Shown: positions 51,539-60,640 of the stretch, one piece after another
How positions within the stretch are numbered: the stretch's first letter is position 1
Layout of the letters: every line of letters begins with the position of its first letter
Assembly: GCA_016716475.1 (NCBI GenBank)
Contig: JADJWG010000002.1
Span: forward strand, 806,001 to 870,000
Length of the DNA: 64,000 bases
Direction of reading: 5' to 3'
DNA from: Phycisphaerales bacterium
GTDB taxonomy: Bacteria; Planctomycetota; Phycisphaerae; UBA1845; Fen-1342
Notes under the pieces: model-generated
Told to the model about the DNA's origin: nothing
Database searches by the model: none
The model's input: the letters and a program-made list of their open reading frames with translations, nothing else
Program-made: the position numbers and the translations under genes

Positions 51539-52185
51539 TGAAGCGGCTGTACCTCCGGCAACCCCGCTGCGGAGTTCCGTTAGGCGCGCTGCTCACCATC
51601 GTTGTACTGGTGGCCTGCGCGGGTTGCGGCGACTCCGGGGCGCGCTCGGACGGCTCGTCCCAGGACGCGATCGGGAAGCCGCCGGCCGTAGCGCGACCGA
51701 AGCTCGCCCCCGAGGGATTCCCTGACCTGACGCTGACTCCGATCAACACCTTCGAGCAACGCTGTGCGGGTTGTCATGGTCCGGAGGGACTCATGTTCAC
51801 GCCTGCGTTTCGAGAACGCAGCGCGGGAGAGTTGCGGACATTTGTTCGTGAGATGATGACGCAGAATGCCCGGTTGCGGCCCGGTCGCACGGAGGAAAAC
51901 GCGATGGTCGCTTTCCACCGGGCATTGCAGCAGGAGTTACCCTTCGCGGTTTTGACGAATGCGGAGTCCTTCGGGCTTGGGCTGGCGACTTCGCTGCGAG
52001 GGGAGGTCACGGCAGGTACCACGGTGTTGTTGCGGGTGGGGGACGAAGAGCGAACGGTGGACGTGGTCGGATCGGCTTTTGAACTGCATGATCTGCCGGA
52101 GACGCGCTTCGAACTTGTGCTGCAACGGGGGGCCGCTTCGGCCCTGCTACGCTACCCCGATGCGTTGTGGTCGGACGTACCCTGA
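51535..52185 (+). CDS. Cytochrome c-type lipoprotein
   Basis: 216 residues starting in ATGA, overlapping the dehydrogenase stop by 4 bp, so it is translationally coupled. The N-terminus is a lipoprotein signal (TIVVLVACAGCGDSG) with candidate lipidated Cys28 or Cys31. One heme c site is C77-A-G-C80-H81 (CAGCHGPEGL), in a short cytochrome domain of about 75 residues with LRTFVREMMTQNARL offering a Met ligand. The last ~70 residues are a beta domain (GEVTAGTTVLLRVGDEERTV) that I cannot assign. It likely takes electrons from the upstream propeller protein at the membrane surface. Confidence 0.9.
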   Translation: MMKRLYLRQPRCGVPLGALLTIVVLVACAGCGDSGARSDGSSQDAIGKPPAVARPKLAPEGFPDLTLTPINTFEQRCAGCHGPEGLMFTPAFRERSAGELRTFVREMMTQNARLRPGRTEENAMVAFHRALQQELPFAVLTNAESFGLGLATSLRGEVTAGTTVLLRVGDEERTVDVVGSAFELHDLPETRFELVLQRGAASALLRYPDALWSDVP

Positions 52186-52295
52186 CGAACGGCACATGCG
52201 AGTTGCGCCGGGAGGTTTCGACGGCAGCGACGGCACGCTACACTGTCGGGCACGCGGCCCGCAGCCGGTGGCGCCGCAGTTCGTGAGCAGCCGTG

Positions 52296-53363
52296 ATGCA
52301 CCCAGCCGTTCGAAACTTGCCGACCCCGGATCCGGATTTCACGACGTTTCTTCGTGTACTGCGCCGAGAGCCGACCGACCGTGTACCCCTGATTGAACTC
52401 GCGATTCATCCGCAGATGGTCGCAGCGCTCCTGGGCGAACCGCTACCCGCAGCGGGAACCGTGGACGGTGCCGCCGCGCTCGTGCGACAGAACGTGCGGC
52501 TGCACCATCGGCTTGGGTTCGACGCGGTGAAGGTATCAGCTCCCATTCCCTGGGGGATCACGCGGCTGCATGCGACCGATCCGGAGCCGCCCAGCGGGCG
52601 CTTGGCCTGGGCCGACGAGCACGCGGGTCCGATCGCAACCCAGGCGGACCTGGACGTTTTTCACTGGCCGGATCTGGCGGAGGTTGACTTTGCGCCGGTG
52701 CATACGGCCATTGATGCTTTGCCGGCCGGGATGAAGCTGCTGGGCTTCTGCGGCGGAGTACTCGAATTCGCGATGGACTTGATGGGGATGCAGAACTTTC
52801 TCGTGGCAACTCGTAAACAGCCGGAATTGGTACGGGCGGTCGTCGACGGGGTCGGTGGACTGCTTGAGCAGGTGTTGGAGGCGTATTGCCAGTTCGATGC
52901 GATCGGTGCGCTGTGGCTGGGTGACGATCTAGGTCACAAGCATGGTCCGTTGCTGGCCCCACGCTGGGTACGCGAGTACCTGGTGCCGTGGTATCGGCGC
53001 TTCGCCGATGTCGCTCATCGGCACGACCGGCCTTTCCTGCTGCATACCTGCGGCCATACCGCCGGGTTGATGCCGGACCTGGTAGGTGCGGGAATCGACG
53101 CGAAACACAGCTTTGAAGACGTGATCGAACCGGTGGAACAATTCTACGATCACTGGCACGCGCGTATCGCGGTGCTTGGGGGCATCGACGTCCATCTGCT
53201 CTCGGTTGGTACGCCGGAGGAAGTGCGTGCGCGGGTTGAAGCCGTACTTGCCCAGACGGTGGCCGGTGGCTACATGTGCGGCTCGGGCAACAGCATCCCG
53301 AACTATGTTCCACCTGAGAACTTCCTCGCTCTGGTTGCCACGGTGCATGCGCACAACGCGTGA
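52296..53363 (+). CDS. Uroporphyrinogen decarboxylase-family protein, corrinoid-methyltransferase-like
   Basis: 355 residues from ATG 52296 (GTG 52293 is possible). TIM barrel of the URO-D superfamily: FLRVLRREPTDRVPLIELAI at the start, GFCGGVLEFAMDLMGMQNFL, and GALWLGDDLGHKHGPLLAPR with REYLVPWYRRFAD. A zinc set typical of methylcobamide methyltransferases is present: LLHTCGHTAG (H-x-C) and a later Cys in GGYMCGSGNSIPNYVPPENF. The true HemE signature arginines at the N-terminus are not seen, so heme synthesis is unlikely. It may move methyl groups, but no corrinoid protein is nearby. Confidence 0.85.
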   Translation: MHPAVRNLPTPDPDFTTFLRVLRREPTDRVPLIELAIHPQMVAALLGEPLPAAGTVDGAAALVRQNVRLHHRLGFDAVKVSAPIPWGITRLHATDPEPPSGRLAWADEHAGPIATQADLDVFHWPDLAEVDFAPVHTAIDALPAGMKLLGFCGGVLEFAMDLMGMQNFLVATRKQPELVRAVVDGVGGLLEQVLEAYCQFDAIGALWLGDDLGHKHGPLLAPRWVREYLVPWYRRFADVAHRHDRPFLLHTCGHTAGLMPDLVGAGIDAKHSFEDVIEPVEQFYDHWHARIAVLGGIDVHLLSVGTPEEVRARVEAVLAQTVAGGYMCGSGNSIPNYVPPENFLALVATVHAHNA

Positions 53364-53568
53364 TTCCCATTTCGCACAGAATGGCCCCCGAGTGGTCATG
53401 ACGGTATGGAACTTCACCGACCCACAAGGTGAGTGCCGGCGCCGCTGGGCGGACTGACATCCGATGATGCCGCGTGCCGCATCCGCGCGGGGCAACAGAC
53501 AACGGGAGCCGATGCCCCAGCACCAACCCCATAGGCCCCGTGTGCGGTTTGCGTCGATGCCCCGGCCA

Positions 53569-55554
53569 CTACGGCTGGGCGACGGGCTCCAGCCGCAGGT
53601 AGTCCAGCCCAAACATGTACTGCTCCGCGGCGGCCTCATTCCGGCCGACGATTTGCGTCGAGAAGCGGTTCTCCCCGGCACGAAGTGAGAACGCGCCCAG
53701 CAAGCGCTCCTCCGAGGCCACTACCGTTGGGTTGTACAAATCAACCGTGTCGGCCACATCCTCACCGTTGATCGCCAGCCGGAACACCCCGTAGTCATTC
53801 GCCTTGACGAACCGGCCAAAGACCTTGTAGCGGCCAGGGGCCGGTGGTTCGAACGCAAGCTCGAGAACATCACCCGCGCGGCCGCCGCGCCACCAGAGGT
53901 GCCGATTGCCACTACACCCGGGGACGTCCTGCGGGAACAGTGTTCCGGTGTGGGATCGCACCGCGAGGCGCTCGCCTTCCAAGGCCCCGGTGACGGTAGC
54001 CACGGGCAGTGAACGGGTGTGCAACTCGCCGCTGGCAAGCGGGGCGTGATTACTGGTGGCGCCCGGCCGGGCGTACCAATACGTAGCGACGGCCAATTCC
54101 TCGATCACGATGTTGTCGCGCGCGTGCCAGATCTCCATATCGAAGCGGAAACTGCGTGTGAACGGAATCTTGTCGAGCAGGTGCCAGCGATTCACGGCGC
54201 TGGTGTCCTTGTTGCCCGGTGCGTCGGCCCGCGGTTGCGCGTGGTACGCATGCTCGAACGGCTCGTTGCTGCACCAGGCGTATCCAAAATAGTCCTCGGT
54301 GCCCGTGCCGAAGTGGCTCGGGAACTCCTCGTCGTCGACGTAGATCTTCTCGTCGCCCTCACCCCACCACTGCACCACGGGATTCACGACCGAGAACGCC
54401 GCACCGACAAACACGCCCTGGCCGCGGATGCCGACGTAATTCCAGTCGATGAAGGGACGCGCCGGCACATCGCGCGTAACGCGCCAGCCCGCATTGAAGT
54501 ACAGTGAACGATTCGTCCACGGACGCTCGATCGGGCGTGCCCGCACACCCAGCCGCACCGTTTGCCGGCCGAAATTCTGAAATTCGAAGATCGCTGAGTT
54601 GCGGAACGGCATCGGCCAGCGTGACCAGAAGATTCCGTCGGATGTGACGCCCAGCGGCAGACTGTCGTAGGGGTTGATGCCGGGGCCCGCGCCGAAGAAG
54701 TCCCCAACCGGCACGGCGACCGTGGTGTGGCCGTCGAAAGTCATGGTCAGCAGCGTCTCGCGCAGGGCGGCGATGCGGTCCTCCGCCTCGACGACCAACT
54801 CGAAGGACTCGACCGCAGCCGGAAAGGAAGTGCTCAACTCATGCCTTTCGCGATGGCCGGGCAGCAGTTCAATGGCGACCTGCGGTGGGGGTTCGGTGGT
54901 CCGGCCGACGTTGGCGAGTGCCGCGCACACGGCCGCGATCAAGGATGCTTCCCGGTCAAGATCAGCCACGGTGAAGGTGCGCACGGCTGTTCCGGGGGGA
55001 TAGGTACGATAGTTCACATGGTAGTAGAACCCACCGGCGTCGCTGGTGATCTTGCAATGGCGGGCATAAGGCAGCGGAAAGTGCAGGTTGAAGCCGCGCG
55101 CACGCACGCCGGCCAGCGGTTCCGGGAAGCGCGGATCGCGGCCGCTCAGCAATACGTCCATCGGCCCTTCGAGGGCCGGCGTCGGGTTGTGGTCAAGGTA
55201 GACACGCAACGTGCCCTTCGGGTTGGCCGACCAGATACGGACGACCGTCCCAGGACCGGCGACGTCCACCAGCACATGCTCCGTGCGGCCGTCGCGTTCC
55301 TCGGTGGCGACGAACTGGCCGTAGTCGGCATTGGCAAACCAGCCCTCGTAATCGTCCGGGGTCGTCGACTTACGGTCGTAACTGGAGGCCTGATGGCAAG
55401 TGAAGGCCGGGTTAGGCAACTGGGTGAGTTGGGTGAGATCCGTCATCTCGCGGAGCAGCGTGCCGGTGTGCACAGCGGTGAGCGAGCAGCCCGGGGCAGT
55501 AAACAGCAATGCGGCAATGGAAAGCAAGGAGATGGCATGGAGCGCGCGTTTCAT
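53569..55554 (-). CDS. DUF2961 / GH172-family exported protein
   Basis: About 661 residues from MKRALHAISL, with GAGGAGG upstream. A hydrophobic leader ending in FTAPGCSL suggests a lipoprotein, though the box is imperfect. The DUF2961 core is clear: KSTTPDDYEGWFANADYGQF, GPGTVVRIWSANPKGTLRVY, WWGEGDEKIYVDDEEFPSHF and the signature GTGTEDYFGYAWCSNEPFEH, with the Glu pair of the active site. Known GH172 members act on furanosides, such as difructose dianhydride and D-arabinofuranosides. A C-terminal beta-sandwich (WWRGGRAGDVLELAFEPPAP) may be a carbohydrate-binding part. Substrate unknown. Confidence 0.9.
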   Translation of the reverse strand: MKRALHAISLLSIAALLFTAPGCSLTAVHTGTLLREMTDLTQLTQLPNPAFTCHQASSYDRKSTTPDDYEGWFANADYGQFVATEERDGRTEHVLVDVAGPGTVVRIWSANPKGTLRVYLDHNPTPALEGPMDVLLSGRDPRFPEPLAGVRARGFNLHFPLPYARHCKITSDAGGFYYHVNYRTYPPGTAVRTFTVADLDREASLIAAVCAALANVGRTTEPPPQVAIELLPGHRERHELSTSFPAAVESFELVVEAEDRIAALRETLLTMTFDGHTTVAVPVGDFFGAGPGINPYDSLPLGVTSDGIFWSRWPMPFRNSAIFEFQNFGRQTVRLGVRARPIERPWTNRSLYFNAGWRVTRDVPARPFIDWNYVGIRGQGVFVGAAFSVVNPVVQWWGEGDEKIYVDDEEFPSHFGTGTEDYFGYAWCSNEPFEHAYHAQPRADAPGNKDTSAVNRWHLLDKIPFTRSFRFDMEIWHARDNIVIEELAVATYWYARPGATSNHAPLASGELHTRSLPVATVTGALEGERLAVRSHTGTLFPQDVPGCSGNRHLWWRGGRAGDVLELAFEPPAPGRYKVFGRFVKANDYGVFRLAINGEDVADTVDLYNPTVVASEERLLGAFSLRAGENRFSTQIVGRNEAAAEQYMFGLDYLRLEPVAQP

Positions 55555-55733
55555 CGGGGCCTCCTCACGGCGCACGGATGCGAGCGAGAGCGTTCCGGCC
55601 TACGCACCGCCGCCGCGTGGTAGGGTATCGTCCCGCGTGCACAGTGACCAGTGTGTGGACAACCTAGCGAAGGTGCGTGGAACCTCGTGGCGATTGGGCC
55701 CCAAGGCGGGCCGACCACCGCTGTGATGGGCTT

Positions 55734-57095
55734 TCAGGGCCGTGCGTCGGTGTCGTCGGCGAGCGTGACGCGTGGCATTCGCCGGTCGTCGCGGTCCGGC
55801 CGTGTGGCCAGCCACAGGCAGGCGCCCCACACCACAAGGATGCCGGCAAGCGGCGCGCCCGCCGCCCGTGCGGCTGGAATGGCGAGCGACACGATCGCCC
55901 CGCCCCACAGCAAGAGCGCCCCCAGCGGTACTACAGCGATCCGGTGTGTAGCGCGCCGCACACGCTCAACCCGGTCGGCCAGCAGGGCCAGCACCCAGTA
56001 AACGAGCGGCAGGTAATGTGTCCAGACCAGCGGTGCGGCCAGCAGCAGCACCGCGCACCAGGCGCCGAACACCGCTCGCAGGCGCCGCACCTCGGCTTCG
56101 GAATCCGGCGGCCAGCGCAGCGGCCCACGAAACGTCACGGCCAGTGTCGCCCCGCCGATCAGCGCTGCAATCAGGATGTACACGCCAACCCGCACGGGTG
56201 GCGGGACATCCATGATGTTCACCAGGAGCGGTGGATTCTCCGCGCCCTTCTTCGAGTCCGTCGGAGTCAACAGTCGCCGCACCACCATCGGAAGGGAGGT
56301 GTTGCTGTACAGGGTCTTGAGCGGCTCGGCCGCGGTGAGCGTTTCCACCGCGGAGTGTTCGTGCAGCGCGGATCGCAGGAAGGCCGCGTGGCCGTCGGCG
56401 GTCTGCCGCCAACTGAGCGCGATCGTTGGCAACACAATCCCGAGCAGCAGCAGCGTCGCGAGCGCCCCGCCCCCGACGCGCCAGCGCCGCCGAAACAGCA
56501 GGAAGAGCACGATTGCCAGTGGCAGCAGTTTGATGAGCGCACCCAGCCCCAGCAACGCACCGGCCTCCCACTCGCGTTCGTGTTCAATGAGGTACCACGC
56601 CGCCACCACCAGGAACAACAGCAGCAGGCCGAGATTGCCCACCACGAGGCAGGCATGCACATACGGCAGCGCCAGCAGCACGGCCGCCCAGGTAGCCGGG
56701 CGCGGTCGACCGAGCCCATTGCCGAGGAGGGCTTCGACCAGCACGACCGTCAGCGCAAAGAGACCCAGCGACATCAGGGTGAATAGTCCGGCCGCCAGCG
56801 GCAGCGGCAGGAAGCTCCACGGCAACATGAAAAGCGTGAAGAAAGGCAGATAGTTGTGCACGCCGAATTCGTCGGTGAGCAGCCCGTAGTTCCGCAAGTG
56901 CCTTGCGGTGAACCAGAAGTCACGGAAGTCGCTCGTGCTGGCGGCCTTGACGTCTTCGTAGTCGGTTAGGTGGCTGATGCCGGAGGTGCGTTTCGCAGCC
57001 ACACCCGCCAGGAGTGTGCCGTAGAGGATTGCAATGGTGATCAGCGGCCCCCAGCCGCGCCACCAGCGTGCTGACCATGGCGTGTCAGCACGCAT
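55734..57095 (-). CDS. GT87/DUF2029-like membrane glycosyltransferase
   Basis: 453 residues with about ten membrane helices. The first outer loop has TSDFRDFWFTARHLRNYG, where the D-x-x-D/F-W pattern matches the DUF2029 (polyprenyl-phosphate-mannose alpha-mannosyltransferase, GT87) active-site loop. Further on are LPYVHACLVVGNLGLLLLFL, LGALIKLLPLAIVLFLLFRRRW (typical K-x-x-P after a helix) and AAPLVWTHYLPLVY. It would transfer a sugar from a polyprenyl-phosphate donor at the outer membrane face. Its start overlaps the end of the DPM-like synthase by 11 bp, which probably makes the donor. Confidence 0.85.
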   Translation of the reverse strand: MRADTPWSARWWRGWGPLITIAILYGTLLAGVAAKRTSGISHLTDYEDVKAASTSDFRDFWFTARHLRNYGLLTDEFGVHNYLPFFTLFMLPWSFLPLPLAAGLFTLMSLGLFALTVVLVEALLGNGLGRPRPATWAAVLLALPYVHACLVVGNLGLLLLFLVVAAWYLIEHEREWEAGALLGLGALIKLLPLAIVLFLLFRRRWRVGGGALATLLLLGIVLPTIALSWRQTADGHAAFLRSALHEHSAVETLTAAEPLKTLYSNTSLPMVVRRLLTPTDSKKGAENPPLLVNIMDVPPPVRVGVYILIAALIGGATLAVTFRGPLRWPPDSEAEVRRLRAVFGAWCAVLLLAAPLVWTHYLPLVYWVLALLADRVERVRRATHRIAVVPLGALLLWGGAIVSLAIPAARAAGAPLAGILVVWGACLWLATRPDRDDRRMPRVTLADDTDARP

Positions 57096-57813
57096 GGCGG
57101 TCCCGCCGTCGCTGCCGCAGTACGAAGACGTAAAGCCGCGCCAGGTGCTGCAGGTAACGCCACTGCTCGGCGAAGTTCAGCTTGGTCTGGCCGGCAGCCC
57201 GGTCCGCGAACGCAATCGGAACTTCCACCACGCGCTTCCAACCATGCCGCACAATCAGTTCGAGCGCAATCTTGTAACCGATCGGGTGCAGGGTGTTCAG
57301 GTTCAAGTCGTCGCGCCGCACAGCGAAAAAACCTGACATCGTGTCGCGTACAGGCGTGAGCGGCCGCGCCAGCAGCCGCCCGCCCCAACTGTTGAGCCGG
57401 CGATACCAAGGCCATTCGAGGTCAACCCGCCCGCCCGGCGTGAAGCGGCTGCCGATGACCATGTCGGCATGGCCGGCGCGGAGCGGAGCGACCAGGGCAG
57501 GGATGGACTCCGGTGGATGCGAGAGGTCGGCATCCATGGACACGAGATAGCGCCCACGGGCGGCACGCAATCCGGCGATTACGGCTGTCGCAAGACCCCG
57601 CTCACGCATGCGTACCAGGCAGCGGACGGGCAGACGCTCGGCCAGTCGTTCGGCCTCACCACCGGTGTCGTCGGGTGAATTGTCGTCGACAATCAGCAGT
57701 TCGCTGTCGCGCGCGTCGAGTGTGGCGAAGATGCGTTCCGCCAGCGGCGCAAGATTCTCACGCTCGTTGTAGGTCGGCACGATCACCGAGATGTTCACGG
57801 GCGTGTCGATCAT
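57085..57813 (-). CDS. Polyprenol-phosphate mannose synthase-like GT2 enzyme
   Basis: About 242 residues from ATG 57813 (MIDTPVNISVIVPTYNE); a GTG at 57843 is an alternative with a poor site. GT-A fold: VIVPTYNERENLAPLAERIF, DSELLIVDDNSPDDT, the DxD region YLVSMDADLSHPPESI, and VIGSRFTPGGRVDLEWPWYR. The SRFTPGG and W-x-x-x-R-x-x-x-S stretch is characteristic of Dpm1-type synthases, and no C-terminal membrane helices follow. It should make polyprenyl-phosphate-mannose or a similar donor, used by the membrane enzyme encoded just downstream. Confidence 0.9.
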   Translation of the reverse strand: MIDTPVNISVIVPTYNERENLAPLAERIFATLDARDSELLIVDDNSPDDTGGEAERLAERLPVRCLVRMRERGLATAVIAGLRAARGRYLVSMDADLSHPPESIPALVAPLRAGHADMVIGSRFTPGGRVDLEWPWYRRLNSWGGRLLARPLTPVRDTMSGFFAVRRDDLNLNTLHPIGYKIALELIVRHGWKRVVEVPIAFADRAAGQTKLNFAEQWRYLQHLARLYVFVLRQRRRDRHAC

Positions 57814-57863
57814 GACCAGGCCGCGTACGGCGGTTCGGTGCACGCCTTCCCGCGGAAGGCGAA

Positions 57864-58565
57864 TCAGTCGGCGAAGGCGTACCGGAAGATGGTGTACACG
57901 GCTTGTACACCGTCGCGCCAGGTAATCTTTTTACCCTCGGCGTACGAGCGGAAATTGTAGCTGATCGCTACTTCGTACACACGCCAGCCACCGCGCGCAA
58001 TCTTCGCGGTCAATTCGGGTTCGATCCCAAAGCGGTTCGAGCGCAGTTTCAGGCCGTGCAGCACCTCGGCCCGAAACGTCTTGTAGCAGGTCTCCATGTC
58101 TGTCAGGTTCAGGTTCGTGCACATGTTCGACAGCGTCGTCAGAAAGCCGTTCACCCGGGTGTGCCAGTATGCGAGGACACGGTTCTCCGTCCCGCGCAGG
58201 TAGCGCGAGCCATACACGACATCGGCCTGACCGGAAAGGATCGGGCGAAGCAGCTTTGGATAGTCGGCGGGGTCATATTCGAGGTCGGCATCCTGAACGA
58301 GCAGGATATCACCGCGGGCCTCCGAAAAACCGCGCCGAATCGCTGCACCCTTGCCCTGGTTCACCGGTTGGCGGAATACGCGGATGTTCGCCCCGGGAAA
58401 CTCGCGCTCCAGCAGCGGGTACAGGTCGGGGGTGCCGTCGCGGGAGGCATCATCGACCAGCACCAGTTCCCGTTCGATCTCGAGCGGCACCGCCAGCACC
58501 CGGCGGATGATCTCGAACAGCGTCCGCTCTTCGTTGTACACCGGCATCACGACCGAAAGCAGCAT
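57864..58565 (-). CDS. GT2-family glycosyltransferase (dolichyl-phosphate sugar synthase-like)
   Basis: 233 residues; GAGGGTAAA precedes the ATG. GT-A core: LLSVVMPVYNEERTLFEIIR, RELVLVDDASRDGTPD, NQGKGAAIRRGFSEARGDIL, LLVQDADLEYDPADYPKLL and VVYGSRYLRG, ending with VYEVAISYNFRSYAEGKKIT. The GKGAAxRxG and YxPRxxxEGKKI pattern is that of Alg5/DPG-type synthases that make polyprenyl-phosphate sugars. It stands about 50 bp before the DPM-like gene on the same strand, so the locus has two donor-making enzymes. Confidence 0.92.
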   Translation of the reverse strand: MLLSVVMPVYNEERTLFEIIRRVLAVPLEIERELVLVDDASRDGTPDLYPLLEREFPGANIRVFRQPVNQGKGAAIRRGFSEARGDILLVQDADLEYDPADYPKLLRPILSGQADVVYGSRYLRGTENRVLAYWHTRVNGFLTTLSNMCTNLNLTDMETCYKTFRAEVLHGLKLRSNRFGIEPELTAKIARGGWRVYEVAISYNFRSYAEGKKITWRDGVQAVYTIFRYAFAD

Positions 58566-58608
58566 TTTACCCTCGCACCCCGCCGCGCGACTCCGTCATC
58601 GAGTTCTG

Positions 58609-59109
58609 TCAAACCGTCGCCGCCAGCAACGGGAACATCTCCACGTCGCGCGTGTCAAGAGCCGCGCGCAATTGCGCGCGCAGCGTCGCCAGCGGCAATC
58701 GCCAGAGCCGTCGCGCTAATGCGGGCAGATCGTCCCGGGTGGAGCCCTGGTCCGCGAACGCGTCCAGCAGCCGGCGCTCGAGCGGGTAGCGGTCGAAGAG
58801 GGGCCGGCGAAACTCCTCCCACGTCTCCAACACCACGCGCAGGAGCGGTGATCCGGGTTGGCTGGTCCAGTTGAGACCCGCGAACGCCAGTAAAGCCGCT
58901 GACTCCAGGTGCGGGTCGGCGTGGTGCGCGATCATCATATGACGTACCGCGGTGGCCGGCCGGCCGTGATCAAAGCCGCTGCAACCGGCCAGGTAGCGTG
59001 TCAGCGCACAGCGCGGGAAGTGCGCCAGCCGTTCCTCGAGCAGCCGGAGACGCTCCTCCGGAGCGCTGTGAGCGTAGCTGTGGATCAGTTCCGCCGCACG
59101 GCGCGCCAT
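58609..59109 (-). CDS. Hypothetical helical protein
   Basis: 166 residues from MARRAAELIHSY; the frame remains open far upstream, but that part runs antisense through the rhomboid-TPR gene and is a shadow. The sequence is alpha-helical and Ala/Leu/Arg-rich (ELIHSYAHSAPEERLRLLEE, FDHGRPATAVRHMMIAHH), with a TPR-like periodicity. No signal peptide or membrane helix. It lies first in the glycosyltransferase group, 43 bp before the GT2 gene. I cannot assign a family. Confidence 0.65.
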   Translation of the reverse strand: MARRAAELIHSYAHSAPEERLRLLEERLAHFPRCALTRYLAGCSGFDHGRPATAVRHMMIAHHADPHLESAALLAFAGLNWTSQPGSPLLRVVLETWEEFRRPLFDRYPLERRLLDAFADQGSTRDDLPALARRLWRLPLATLRAQLRAALDTRDVEMFPLLAATV

Positions 59110-59367
59110 GCTGAATCTCGTGCGAAGTAGGGGCTCCGGCGCTTGCGAGCGCACACCAATGGACACGCTAATGGTGGTCGCGACCGGAGTCAATCGGCGG
59201 CCCACGCTGTGCTTGCGAGGGTTCCTTCTGCGGCCGGCCTGCACCTCCGGTGCCCGTAGTTCCGCGGGCTGCCCGGAAGCACCGCCCGCGGTAGAATCCA
59301 ACCTGCGCCTTCGTCCGCGCCCGGTGGTTCCGCGCGTGGGACGACGTGCGACGCGTGAAGGGAACGC

Positions 59368-60546
59368 ATGCTCATCCCGATCGGAACCGAATACCGGCCG
59401 CGCCAGGTACCATTCGCCAACTACGCGCTGATCGCTCTCAACGTGCTGGTTTTCCTTGCAACGCACGTATTCGGGGGGCGCCTCGGGGAGCAACTCGTCG
59501 GCATTTTCGCACTCGACGGTGCCCGCCCCAACCTGTACCAGTACGTCACCTACCAGTTCCTCCACGGTGATCTTTGGCACCTGTTGGGAAACATGCTGTT
59601 CCTGTGGATCTTCGGCAACGCGGTCTGCGACCGCATGGGTTGGCTGGGCTACCTGCTTTTTTATCTCGGCGGCGGCGTCTTCGCGGGCGTGGCGTTCACC
59701 TGGGAGGCGGACAATCCGATGGTCGGTGCTTCCGGTGCGATTGCGGCCGTAACGACCGCGTTCCTGGCGCTCTTTCCGCGCGTCCACATCACGATGCTGG
59801 TCTGGATGTTCTTCATCTTCACATTCCAGTTGCCGGCCATGCTGCTGATTACATTCAAGCTGATCCTGTGGGACAATGTGCTCGCATACATGCTTACCCA
59901 GCAGGCGGGCGTCATGTCCCAGGTGGCTTTCTCGGCCCATCTCGGCGGCTACGCATTCGGCTTCGTCGTCGCCTTTGTACTGCTTGCAGCGCGCATTCTC
60001 CCACGGAACCAGTTTGACCTTGTCGCGCTCTGGGATCGCTGGCGCCGCCGCCAGGGATTGAAAGTCACCGGTGGCAATCCAACCGCAGTCCTCGCTCGTC
60101 CGATCGTGATGCAGGAGATCGGCTCGCGCCCACTGGAGCAGGTGCCGCTGACACCGATCGAGCGCCTGCGCGAAGAAGTCGCCACCGCGTTGGGAAAACG
60201 GGATACAGCCGCGGCCGTCACGGCTTACCTGCGGCTGTTGGAACTCGATGAACGGCAGACTCTGGCTCGCCCGCAGCAGCTCGAAATCGCGAATTATCTG
60301 GCCCAGGCGGAGCGTTATCGGGAGGCCGCCGGTGCTTACGAAGCATTCCTCTCCGCCTATCCGGGCTCGTCGGACGCAGGGCCGGTGCTGCTGTTTCTCG
60401 GACTGCTCTACAGCCGTTATCTCGGTGAAACGGAGACGGCGACGGAGCGCCTCCAGCACGCCCTGGGCGTGCTGCAAAGCGCGCCCCAGCGAGCACTGGC
60501 GGAGCAGGAACTGGCCGCGCTGGGTGCGCACCGTGCGGGCAACTGA
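59368..60546 (+). CDS. Rhomboid-family protease with C-terminal TPR-like domain
   Basis: 392 residues; AAGGGA lies 6 bases before the ATG. Residues 1-220 are a six-helix rhomboid: YQFLHGDLWHLLGNMLFLWI, GxSG serine in NPMVGASGAIAAV and catalytic His in SQVAFSAHLGGYAFGFVV. Residues ~265-392 are helical TPR-like repeats (LGKRDTAAAVTAYLRLLELD, YREAAGAYEAFLSAYPGSSD). The TPR part is cytoplasmic by topology and probably binds a partner. It is the second rhomboid in the window and differs from that at 15379 in length and tail. Confidence 0.93.
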   Translation: MLIPIGTEYRPRQVPFANYALIALNVLVFLATHVFGGRLGEQLVGIFALDGARPNLYQYVTYQFLHGDLWHLLGNMLFLWIFGNAVCDRMGWLGYLLFYLGGGVFAGVAFTWEADNPMVGASGAIAAVTTAFLALFPRVHITMLVWMFFIFTFQLPAMLLITFKLILWDNVLAYMLTQQAGVMSQVAFSAHLGGYAFGFVVAFVLLAARILPRNQFDLVALWDRWRRRQGLKVTGGNPTAVLARPIVMQEIGSRPLEQVPLTPIERLREEVATALGKRDTAAAVTAYLRLLELDERQTLARPQQLEIANYLAQAERYREAAGAYEAFLSAYPGSSDAGPVLLFLGLLYSRYLGETETATERLQHALGVLQSAPQRALAEQELAALGAHRAGN

Positions 60547-60640
60547 ATGGGGGGCACCTGGGGGTCGATACCCATTGTGATGCGCAGCCCTGCAGCCGGA
60601 GCGTGCCGGGCTGGGCAAAGTGCAGGGTATCGGACCCAAC

